Assembly (NCBI RefSeq): GCF_001625015.1
Contig: NZ_LVWJ02000014.1
Coordinates: 2,914,001 to 2,978,000, forward strand
From: Lewinella sp. 4G2
GTDB taxonomy: Bacteria; Bacteroidota; Bacteroidia; Chitinophagales; Saprospiraceae
DNA length: 64,000 bases
Reading direction: 5' to 3'
The first letter of the stretch is position 1. Every line of letters begins with the position of its first letter. A model generated the notes under the pieces. That model worked only from the letters and a program-made list of their open reading frames with translations, was not told the DNA's origin and searched no databases. Shown one piece after another: positions 33,793 to 40,428 of the stretch. The translations under genes and the position numbers were made by a program.

Positions 33793-34659
33793 TTATCTAA
33801 GAAGGATTCCTAGAAAAAGAATGTTTGGCAAAGTATTATTTTCTCTATGTATTCTCAAAGAATAGGTCCCTTTTTGTAATCTTTTTTCGATCAATGGTGC
33901 TTGCCCTGGCGTGTTGCTCCGGCCTTCTACTGCTCCCACATCGTTCAGGAGATAAAGTTCTTGATCGGGCGCGTCCGGCGCACTACTGAGGGCGAATAGA
34001 TAGTCACCCGGGAAAGTGACGATGCCATCAATCTGCAGCTCGTTTTCCGGTACCGCAAAGGCTACTAGCACGGGCCAATTTGGAGTCGTGTCATCCAGTC
34101 TAACGTTCGGGGCTGCGGTACGTAAACCCGCGAGACTGCCAAAAAACTTTTTTGCCACAAAGTCATACCTGCTCCTTGGCAGGGTGAATCCATCAGTATC
34201 CATAAGGCCGATTCCAACGCCGAGGCGCGGTAGGTCACTGGAGCGTAGGTAGGCTCGCAATACATACGGGCCATCTGACGGCGCGGTAAACTCCAGGAAG
34301 GGGGTAGCGTCATCGCCAGCGTCCACCACAAGTAGCTGGCCATCCGCGTCGAGCAGCTGCAGATCGAGGTAAGCCCGTTCCGTTTCCGCCGAAGCGTAAA
34401 GTGTGTACGCGCGCCCGCCGGCTAGTTGGATCCGGAGATCTCGGTATTCCCCGACGTTGAGAGACGCCCCCGCCAACGTCACGCCCGTTTTCCACCGCAT
34501 GGAGCTGATGGCACTCAGCAGGTTGCCCTTCTCGTAAGTCCGCCGTAAGGCTTTTTCAACGCCCATTTCTTGCTGACCTAGGATTGCTCCACCCAACAGC
34601 ATACAAATCAGCAGGGCGCTGACGCGGGTACACAGTAATTGGGTGGATCGATTGGTCAC
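33793..34659 (-). CDS. Exported protein with a pre-peptidase-C-like domain
   Basis: A 288-residue protein with an N-terminal hydrophobic signal (LLICMLLGGAILG). The central part, LQLLDADGQLLVVDAGDDATPFLEFTAPSDGPYVLRAY, resembles the beta-sandwich PPC domain, in which DxDGxxL and the Gly-x-Tyr strand recur. A similar, weaker pattern is near the C-terminus (KGTYSLRIHRE). Function is unknown. Residues in the signal region (CTRVSAL) are encoded by an imperfect copy of the 18-bp repeat. Confidence 0.7.
   Translation of the reverse strand: MTNRSTQLLCTRVSALLICMLLGGAILGQQEMGVEKALRRTYEKGNLLSAISSMRWKTGVTLAGASLNVGEYRDLRIQLAGGRAYTLYASAETERAYLDLQLLDADGQLLVVDAGDDATPFLEFTAPSDGPYVLRAYLRSSDLPRLGVGIGLMDTDGFTLPRSRYDFVAKKFFGSLAGLRTAAPNVRLDDTTPNWPVLVAFAVPENELQIDGIVTFPGDYLFALSSAPDAPDQELYLLNDVGAVEGRSNTPGQAPLIEKRLQKGTYSLRIHRENNTLPNILFLGILLR
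34614..34631 (+). repeat. 18-bp repeat, copy 7
   Basis: GGGCGCTGACGCGGGTAC, one mismatch from the consensus, in the signal-peptide region of the minus-strand PPC-like gene. Confidence 0.7.
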
Positions 34660-34739
34660 GTAGATTGTAGAGTTACTCCCTGCTAACGAAAGGCCAGCCT
34701 TTTGGTTAAGTCTGGTCTTTGCCCTTGCGTAACGAAGTA

Positions 34740-35975
34740 CTAATTAGCAAGCCCCGCCAGGACGATGTCGGCCGTCCGTCTGCCGGCGCCTGCACTGAGT
34801 TCGCTGGTGGTCATTTGTGCTTGGTGAGCTTCCTGCCAGAGCTCTTCATCCTGGAGGGTGTGGAGGCTATTCAGGAGGTCCTCCCCGTCACTAATGCTGA
34901 AGGCCCCACCGGCGGCGATGGCGACAGCGGCCTCAGGGAATTTTTCGTGGTTTGGTCCAAAGATCGTCGGTAGTCCGTAGGCCATTGGTTCCAGGGTATT
35001 GTGGAGGCCCGTTTTGAATCCACCCCCTACGTAGGCTACCCGGCCGTAGCGGTATACTTTACTCAGCATCCCAATGGTATCGAGGATCAGTACGTTGTTG
35101 GAGGCGACGTCCTTCAGAGTGGCGGTGGTGTATCGCACCCCCTTCCACTGCACCTGCGTCAGCGCCAAATCTGCCTCGTTGAGTTGGTGGGGCGCGAAAA
35201 TGATGTTCCAGTGGTCCGATACTTGGTCCCAAACCTCCTCCCACACGGCCATATCCTGGGGCCATACGCTACCCGCAATAATGGTAGGGCGGCGAGCACA
35301 AAAGGCCTCAATGAGCGGATCGCTGAACGGAATGGTGGTGAGCGATCGCGTGCGGTCCATGCGGGGGTCGCCGGCCACGAAGGTGCGTTTGCGCGGATAC
35401 TTGCCTGCTTGGTTAAGCAATTGCCGCGCAGCTTCCGTCTGCAAAATAATGCCGGTGAAGAACGGTAACATCCGCCGGTACCAACCGCCGTAAGGCTTGA
35501 AAAAAAGTTGGCCGGGCCGGAAACTGGCCGCCACCAACCAAGTAGGAACGCCCGACCGGTGCAGGGCCTGCAGATGGAAAAACCAGAATTCGTACTTTAC
35601 GAAAAGCGCTAGATCCGGCGCCAATTCCCGCACCCAGGCTTCGGCGTTGGTGGGGGAATCTGGAGGTAAGTACAGAACGTGATCGACCAGGTCGAGGCCC
35701 TTCGATTTCTCGTAACCGGAGGGGCTAAAAAAGCTCAGAACAAATTCCCAGTCGGGAAGGCGGCGTTGCAATTCATCCAGCACCGGTCGGCCCTGTTCCC
35801 ATTCACCAAGGCTGGCGCAGTGCATCCAAACGCGCTGCTTTCCGGAGGGTTTGGGGGGAGTAATCTGCTCTTCGCGCCCCGCCACCCACTGGGCTGCCTG
35901 CTGATTGCCCAGCTTACCGTAGAGGTGAATGGCTCGGTGGTACAGCGCTGTACCCAACCGGTAGATCGGCGTCAC
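34740..35975 (-). CDS. waaA: 3-deoxy-D-manno-octulosonic acid transferase
   Basis: A 411-residue GT30 enzyme that transfers KDO from CMP-KDO to lipid A precursor at the inner membrane. The N-terminal block VWMHCASLGEWEQGRPVLDEL contains the GE catalytic context, FFSPSGYE follows, and FVKYEFWFFHLQALHRSGVP is the standard WaaA segment. VAYVGGGFKTGLHNTLEPMAYGLPTIFGP is the C-terminal donor-binding region. It overlaps the upstream outer-membrane protein gene by four bases. A copy of the 18-bp repeat encodes ALTQV in a loop. Confidence 0.94.
   Translation of the reverse strand: MTPIYRLGTALYHRAIHLYGKLGNQQAAQWVAGREEQITPPKPSGKQRVWMHCASLGEWEQGRPVLDELQRRLPDWEFVLSFFSPSGYEKSKGLDLVDHVLYLPPDSPTNAEAWVRELAPDLALFVKYEFWFFHLQALHRSGVPTWLVAASFRPGQLFFKPYGGWYRRMLPFFTGIILQTEAARQLLNQAGKYPRKRTFVAGDPRMDRTRSLTTIPFSDPLIEAFCARRPTIIAGSVWPQDMAVWEEVWDQVSDHWNIIFAPHQLNEADLALTQVQWKGVRYTTATLKDVASNNVLILDTIGMLSKVYRYGRVAYVGGGFKTGLHNTLEPMAYGLPTIFGPNHEKFPEAAVAIAAGGAFSISDGEDLLNSLHTLQDEELWQEAHQAQMTTSELSAGAGRRTADIVLAGLAN
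35150..35167 (-). repeat. 18-bp repeat, copy 8
   Basis: The minus strand reads TGGCGCTGACGCAGGTGC, one edge mismatch. It is inside waaA and encodes ALTQV. Confidence 0.75.
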
Positions 35976-36733
35976 TTGTAATAAATTTCGCGGCCCTCAC
36001 CGATGTAGATGGGGATGACAATGCCAACGCGTGCACCGAGCGCAACGTCCGTTCGAACCTCATCCGGCAGTGGACCGCCAGTAGGAATATCGAAGGCCCG
36101 AAGCGGCTTGGTGAAGCCGGCCAGTAGATCGGCCCCGGCATAAAAGTTGATGCGTTTGTTTTCGCTCAGGATTTGATAACCCACGAATTGGTAGATCGCC
36201 GGGCCACCGGTTAGCCGGTCGTAACCCGCCAGCCGCTCTGGCTGAAGCGGCTCCACACCCTGAATGGCATCCTGCTGCACCCGGATCCGACTGAAGAAGT
36301 AGCCGACGCTCGTCCGCACGTTGATGCCGGAACGCTTGCTCGCCCCGAGCCCGAACGTATACCCGACCATCGGCCCGACGAACAGTTGCCGCTGCCGTAA
36401 TTGGATGTCGGCCGGGTCGCGCATGTTGCCGATGATGAAGCCTTGATCCGTCCGCAGATCAGCGACCACATCTTCGTTCACCTGGTTCCCAAACCCATAG
36501 TTGGCGCGGACACCGAATTCCCAATTGGTCTTTTTACCGAGGTAACTCACGCCGCCGTCGATGGCAAATCCATTACCAAATCGATCCGCCAGGTCGCCGG
36601 CAGATTGAAAAACACCGTACCCGGCCGAGATGAGCACCCCGCGGTCCTGGTTTTTCGCCCCCGCCAACCCCTGGGCGCTGGCGCTGGTGCAAAGGAGGAA
36701 GGCAAGTAAGAAAAGGAGTTGGCTTTTAGGCAT
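35972..36733 (-). CDS. Outer membrane beta-barrel protein
   Basis: A 253-residue protein with a signal peptide (about 1-20, ending SASAQG) and alternating amphipathic strands typical of a PorT/OMP_b-brl-like small barrel, such as NWEFGVRANYGFGNQ and FVGPMVGYTFGLG. It lies directly upstream of waaA with a four-base overlap. An exact TAnnTTTG box ends four bases before its ATG. Function unknown; a link to LPS synthesis is suggested only by the operon. Confidence 0.8.
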   Translation of the reverse strand: MPKSQLLFLLAFLLCTSASAQGLAGAKNQDRGVLISAGYGVFQSAGDLADRFGNGFAIDGGVSYLGKKTNWEFGVRANYGFGNQVNEDVVADLRTDQGFIIGNMRDPADIQLRQRQLFVGPMVGYTFGLGASKRSGINVRTSVGYFFSRIRVQQDAIQGVEPLQPERLAGYDRLTGGPAIYQFVGYQILSENKRINFYAGADLLAGFTKPLRAFDIPTGGPLPDEVRTDVALGARVGIVIPIYIGEGREIYYK

Positions 36734-36737
36734 AGGG

Positions 36738-36745
36738 CAAAGTTA
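36738..36745 (-). promoter_or_regulatory. TAnnTTTG -7 box four bases before the start codon
   Basis: The minus strand reads TAACTTTG, an exact match, then four bases and the ATG at 36733. The transcript is probably leaderless. Confidence 0.45.
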
Positions 36746-36804
36746 CGGAAAGGGGACACGGGAGAGAAAAGGTAGGTTGGCTGATTGGGCAGGAGGATCC
36801 TCGA

Positions 36805-36851
36805 TACTTGCAACTTGCAACTTGCCACTCGCTACTCGCCACTTGCAACTC
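36805..36851. repeat. Degenerate 7-bp tandem repeat (ACTTGCA)
   Basis: About seven imperfect copies of ACTTGCA/ACTCGCT occupy the space upstream of the M16 gene. No coding potential is apparent; it could be replication slippage. Confidence 0.6.
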
Positions 36852-36894
36852 GAAGTCGATAACCAAAAGGCACCTCAAACGGTTATTCTCCCCA

Positions 36895-38235
36895 ATGAGT
36901 CAACCTACCGTACCGAAGATATTGCCGCCGCCCATTCACCTGGCGAGCATTCCCGCCTTGTTGCCAGCCGAACGGTTTACGCTTTCCAACGGACTGAAGG
37001 TGGTCGCCCTCGGCGGGGTGGATGCGCCCGTTCTTCGCGTGGAGTTGATCTGGAATGCAGGCCGGTCCTTCGAACCCGGTAAGTTGGTGAGTGCCCTGAC
37101 GGAAGAGCTACTGCTGGAAGGAACTCCAAAACACACGGGCGCTGACATCGAAGCCTACTTCGAGCAATTCGGCACCCAACTCACTCAGCCAGACCTGATG
37201 GATACGGGTAACCTCAGCGTTGCGACCACCCTCCGGTTTGCCGGGGAAGTCTTGCCGATGATGGCGGAAATTGTCGCGGAAGCCAACTATTCGGAGGAGA
37301 GCTTCCAGCGTTCCGTCCGCCAGCGAAAGCAACGCTTGCGGGAGAATCTTTCCGACAATGACACCCTAGCTTTCCGGCTCATCACCGTGGCGACCTACGG
37401 GAAGGACCACCCCTACGGTTACAATAGCACCCAGTCACTATACGACGAATTGCAGTTGGAGGATGTACGTCAATTCTACCAATCCCACTATCACGCCGGG
37501 AATGCCACCCTGTTTGTTGCTGGACAACTGAACGATGAAGTTTTGCAGTTGCTGGAACGGGCTTTCGGCGGACTAAGGTCCGGCCCCGTCGCAACCCCCA
37601 GTACGCTGCCTGCGATCCCAGCCAAACCGCGCGTAGTTCAGGTACTCCGTCCCCGCGCCGAACAAACGATGATCAGGATCGGCCGTTCCGGCATCGACAT
37701 CCGCAGTGCAGACTTTCCCGCCCTCGTCGTTCTGGATACCATCTACGGCGGCTATTTCGGTTCCCGCTTGATGCGCAACATCCGCGAAGAAAAAGGACTT
37801 ACTTACGGCATCGAATCCGAAGTAGATACCTACCGCTACGACGGCGACTTCGGCGTCTCCGCCGACGTAGCCAACGAAAGTCTCGGCATCGTCCGCCAGG
37901 AGATTGCCACCGAAGCCGAACGCCTACGTCAGGACCTCGTAGGTCCAGCGGAGCTAGAGATGGTAAGGGCCTACCTCTGCGGTTCCGTTTCCAATAACCT
38001 GGATGGCATTTTCGGCCACGCCTACCGCCACCGGGCGGGCATCCTGAAAGCTTACGAACCCCACGCCTTTTTGGCGGACCTCTCCCAAACCATCCTGGAA
38101 ATTACTCCCGAAACCATTCGGGATGTAGCGCAACGGTATCTTGATCCTACAAAAGAATGGGAGGTTATTCTGGGTGGCGCGCCAGGAGTTGATGGGGCGG
38201 AGGTGTTGGAGAATCCGTTGGGGTTTGTGCCTTGA
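36895..38235 (+). CDS. M16 family peptidase homologue without the zinc motif
   Basis: A 446-residue protein of the insulinase/pitrilysin family, starting at ATG 36895. FTLSNGLKVVALGGVDAPVLRVEL is the normal M16 N-terminus. The HxxEH site is replaced by A67-L-T-E70-E71 in LVSALTEELLLEGT, so both zinc-binding histidines are missing. The C-terminal half has RNIREEKGLTYGIESEV, with the R/Y substrate-binding pair of the C-terminal M16 domain. In Bacteroidota such non-catalytic subunits usually pair with an adjacent catalytic M16, but none is next to it here. Confidence 0.88.
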   Translation: MSQPTVPKILPPPIHLASIPALLPAERFTLSNGLKVVALGGVDAPVLRVELIWNAGRSFEPGKLVSALTEELLLEGTPKHTGADIEAYFEQFGTQLTQPDLMDTGNLSVATTLRFAGEVLPMMAEIVAEANYSEESFQRSVRQRKQRLRENLSDNDTLAFRLITVATYGKDHPYGYNSTQSLYDELQLEDVRQFYQSHYHAGNATLFVAGQLNDEVLQLLERAFGGLRSGPVATPSTLPAIPAKPRVVQVLRPRAEQTMIRIGRSGIDIRSADFPALVVLDTIYGGYFGSRLMRNIREEKGLTYGIESEVDTYRYDGDFGVSADVANESLGIVRQEIATEAERLRQDLVGPAELEMVRAYLCGSVSNNLDGIFGHAYRHRAGILKAYEPHAFLADLSQTILEITPETIRDVAQRYLDPTKEWEVILGGAPGVDGAEVLENPLGFVP

Positions 38236-38238
38236 GTT

Positions 38239-38273
38239 GTGGGACTTAAGACGCTAGATTTTAGATTTTAGAC
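38239..38273. repeat. TAGATTTT short tandem repeat, second copy
   Basis: GTGGGACTTAAGACGC followed by TAGATTTT repeats, ending AGAC; related to the block at 11208-11241. Confidence 0.5.
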
Positions 38274-38306
38274 TGGACACCTATAGCCTTGGAAGTCATC
38301 CGTCCC

Positions 38307-38490
38307 TTAACCGTGGTAGTGATTTCAGCGGGAGAAAGCGTTAAGAAATTTGCACTGTTTGAGCGTGCGATGGATTGAGGAAGAACCACTAAAATGATGC
38401 AATCTATAGTTGGTTGCGCATCGCTCAGATCGATTGGCGAGTTGGCAAATTTTAGCTTTCTGCCGCTGAAATCGCGTTAAGCCACGGTTA
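38307..38490. mobile_element. MITE-like element with about 46-bp inverted ends
   Basis: The left arm (38307-38353) begins TTAACCGTGG and contains GATTTCAGCGG, AGAAAGC and AAATTTGC. The right arm (38445-38490), read on the other strand, has the same blocks in the same order, with small gaps and few mismatches. The centre of about 90 bases also partly pairs (TGAGCG and GATGC blocks). There is no reading frame, so it would need transposase in trans. Clear target-site duplications were not found. Confidence 0.6.
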
Positions 38491-38506
38491 CAGGACAAAG
38501 CTTTTG

Positions 38507-38528
38507 CTTCTTTTGGCTACAAAAGAAG
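38507..38528. repeat. CTTCTTTTG-GCTA-CAAAAGAAG hairpin
   Basis: A nine-base perfect inverted repeat with a four-base loop, next to the MITE right end. A degenerate partner follows the partial copy near 38631-38680. Confidence 0.6.
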
Positions 38529-38567
38529 TGGTAAAAAAGAAACTCCAGGAAGACCTAAATTTTGAGA

Positions 38568-38589
38568 CCCGACTTGGAGGTCGGGAGCC
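38568..38589. repeat. GACCTnnAGGTC-type hairpin repeat
   Basis: CCCGACTTGGAGGTCGGG followed by AGCC; same family as the copies at 11182 and 11301. Confidence 0.6.
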
Positions 38590-38596
38590 GGAGAAA

Positions 38597-38641
38597 AATC
38601 GCGATAATGCCAGGGTAATAGGACGAAGCTTTTGCTACTTT
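38597..38641. repeat. Partial second copy of the MITE right end
   Basis: AAATCGCG, CCAGGGTAA, AGGAC and AAGCTTTTGCTACTTT align with the sequence at 38470-38513 with a few substitutions and an indel. Confidence 0.5.
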
Positions 38642-38713
38642 GAGCTGCGGTCCTACTTCGCGGTGGTCACAAAAGAGTGGTAGGATAATCTGTCTTCAGG
38701 AGCCTCCTCGGCC

Positions 38714-38799
38714 TGACCTAAAGGTCAGACTACCGGGTAGCGGGCTTGACCTAAAGGTCAAACTACCAGCTAGCAGGCCCGACCTGGAGGTCGGGAGCC
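38714..38799. repeat. Three spaced GACCTnnAGGTC repeats
   Basis: TGACCTAAAGGTCA (38714), TTGACCTAAAGGTCAA (38746) and CCCGACCTGGAGGTCGGG (38778) alternate with GACTACC/AACTACC spacers of similar length, so this is a small local array of one repeat family. Confidence 0.65.
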
Positions 38800-38820
38800 G
38801 AGTAAAAGGCAAGAATCGAT

Positions 38821-39492
38821 TTAAACAATACCAACAGGATTCCCCGAAATACCCTTCAACTGCTGAATAACCCCAGCAGGATCCTCCGCCTTAAAAACCG
38901 CCGACCCCGCTACCAAAACCCTTGCCCCCGCTTCTAAAACCTTCTGCGCATTCTGCAAACCAATCCCCCCATCCACCTCGATGATGGCCGGGCTGTTGCG
39001 CACGACGATCATGTCGTAAGCCTGGCGGATCTTTTGCAGGGAGTTGTAGATGAATTTCTGCCCCCCAAAGCCGGGATTAACCGTCATGATCAACACCAGG
39101 TCTAACTCTTCGATCACGTTTTCCAGTACGCTGACGGGGGTGTGAGGATTCAGAGCAACCCCCGCTTTACAACCCGTCTCTTTGATCTGCTGGATCACCC
39201 GGTGCAGGTGGTTCGTCGCTTCCGCGTGGACGGTGATACCCGTCGCGCCGGCCCGCGCAAAACTTTCGATGTAGCGCTCTGGCTGGTCGATCATCAGGTG
39301 GACGTCCAGGTACTTTTTGGCATCCTGCGCTACCTGCTCGATGATGAACTGGCCGAAGGAGATGTTGGGGACAAAAGACCCGTCCATCACGTCCAGGTGA
39401 AACCAATCCGCTTCGGAGGTATTGACCAATTCAATGGCCTGGTCCAAACGGCGGAAGTCAGCGGCGAGTAGGGAAGGGGCAACGTAGTGCAT
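38821..39492 (-). CDS. rpe: Ribulose-phosphate 3-epimerase
   Basis: A 223-residue TIM-barrel enzyme of the pentose phosphate pathway, interconverting ribulose 5-phosphate and xylulose 5-phosphate. MHYVAPSLLAADFRRL, FHLDVMDGSFVPNISFG, LVLIMTVNPGFGGQKFI and EVDGGIG are the Rpe signatures, including the metal-binding His and Asp residues. It is full length. The repeat island starts at its stop codon. Confidence 0.96.
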   Translation of the reverse strand: MHYVAPSLLAADFRRLDQAIELVNTSEADWFHLDVMDGSFVPNISFGQFIIEQVAQDAKKYLDVHLMIDQPERYIESFARAGATGITVHAEATNHLHRVIQQIKETGCKAGVALNPHTPVSVLENVIEELDLVLIMTVNPGFGGQKFIYNSLQKIRQAYDMIVVRNSPAIIEVDGGIGLQNAQKVLEAGARVLVAGSAVFKAEDPAGVIQQLKGISGNPVGIV

Positions 39493-39531
39493 AGCGGATG
39501 TCTGAGGAATGAACTGGTGGAAGGCGTTCGG

Positions 39532-40344
39532 TCAATGAGCCGTAGCCCGCAAACTATAGACCAAAGGTATGAGGCCGGGCAACTGTTTTAACCACCACTG
39601 GCCTTCTTCTTTCCCCGGTACCATATCGTCAAAACAAGCGTAGGGGGAGTATTCAAACTCGTGGAATTCATTCAGCGTGAGCCCGGCCCGGATGAGGGTG
39701 GTGATGACGGAACTTACGGGGTGGTCCCAATTCACTTCGGTACCGGTCACGGTCTGGTCCCCATCCGTATAGGTGGATTTAATTTCTTCCACGATCGGCT
39801 GCTCGTTGAAGTAGGGGTACTTGATGGCCGTCCGGTCCTCATTCCACAGGTAAGCGAAGTTGTGGAACTCCGCGAAGACGAACTGCCCTCCCGGCTTCAG
39901 GTACTGGCGGATGATCGTCGCCCACCGGTCCAGATCCGGCAGCCAGGTGATGGTGCCGTAGGAAGTGAAGACGATGTCAAAACTGGCCGCTTCGTCGAGG
40001 TGATCGGGCAAGGAGTACAGATCACAATTAATGAATCGGGCCGCCAGACCAGACTGCCGGGCGAGGTCCTTCGCAGCTGCGATCGCGGCATCACTTAAAT
40101 CCACCCCCGTTACCTCGGCGCCCATGCGGGCCAGGCTAAGGGTGTCCTGTCCGAAATGACATTGTAGGTGCAGTACTTTCAGTCCAGTCAAGTCTTTCGG
40201 TAGTAGGTCAAGTTCGGGTGGCATTAGACTTTGGGCTCCGTTCAGCCAGCCGGGAACATCGTAAAAATCACTCTTCAGGTGGATGGCCGTGCGCTGGTTC
40301 CATTGGTCTTTATTCAGCGCCAGGTAATCGGGGTGGTTAATCAT
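39532..40344 (-). CDS. Class I SAM-dependent methyltransferase
   Basis: A 270-residue protein starting at ATG 40344 (MINHPDYLALNKDQWNQRT). LKVLHLQCHFGQDTLSLARMGAEVTGVDLSDAAI contains motif I (a HCHFGxD variant) and the acidic end of strand 2. The substrate cannot be told. It lies 84 bases from the sulfatase gene, and a TACCTTTA box on the minus strand (40366-40373) may give it its own promoter. Confidence 0.88.
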   Translation of the reverse strand: MINHPDYLALNKDQWNQRTAIHLKSDFYDVPGWLNGAQSLMPPELDLLPKDLTGLKVLHLQCHFGQDTLSLARMGAEVTGVDLSDAAIAAAKDLARQSGLAARFINCDLYSLPDHLDEAASFDIVFTSYGTITWLPDLDRWATIIRQYLKPGGQFVFAEFHNFAYLWNEDRTAIKYPYFNEQPIVEEIKSTYTDGDQTVTGTEVNWDHPVSSVITTLIRAGLTLNEFHEFEYSPYACFDDMVPGKEEGQWWLKQLPGLIPLVYSLRATAH

Positions 40345-40365
40345 AGTCAGGATCATTGTACAGAT

Positions 40366-40373
40366 TAAAGGTA
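40366..40373 (-). promoter_or_regulatory. Near-consensus -7 box for the methyltransferase
   Basis: The minus strand reads TACCTTTA, 21 bases before the ATG at 40344. Confidence 0.35.
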
Positions 40374-40428
40374 GCGGTCGTCGGTGATCGATCAAACGTG
40401 GTGATTGCGCCAACTAGTTGCTGATTAC

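Larger units (their letters stand above)
38236..38820. other. Gene-free repeat island
   Basis: No gene is supported in these 585 bases. They hold a TAGATTTT block (38239-38273), a 184-bp MITE-like inverted repeat (38307-38490), a CTTCTTTTG hairpin (38507-38528), a partial second copy of the MITE right end (38597-38641) and four members of the GACCTnnAGGTC family (38568-38799). The small reading frame at 38640-38870 is only the translation of these repeats. Confidence 0.75.

Noticed and set aside
36668-36690. A possible 15th copy of the 18-bp repeat (GGGCGCTGGCGCTGGTGC)
   Set aside because: It differs at two central positions and encodes a normal SASAQG signal-peptide end, so I left it out of the count.
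36805-36851. Tandem ACTTGCA heptads considered as a CRISPR-like array
   Set aside because: The units are seven bases long, degenerate and have no spacers, so this is a simple tandem repeat.
38640-38870. A 76-codon open frame on the plus strand
   Set aside because: Its product is DLKV/DLEV-type repeats because it reads through GACCTnnAGGTC copies, and its end runs into the opposite-strand rpe gene. It is not a gene.
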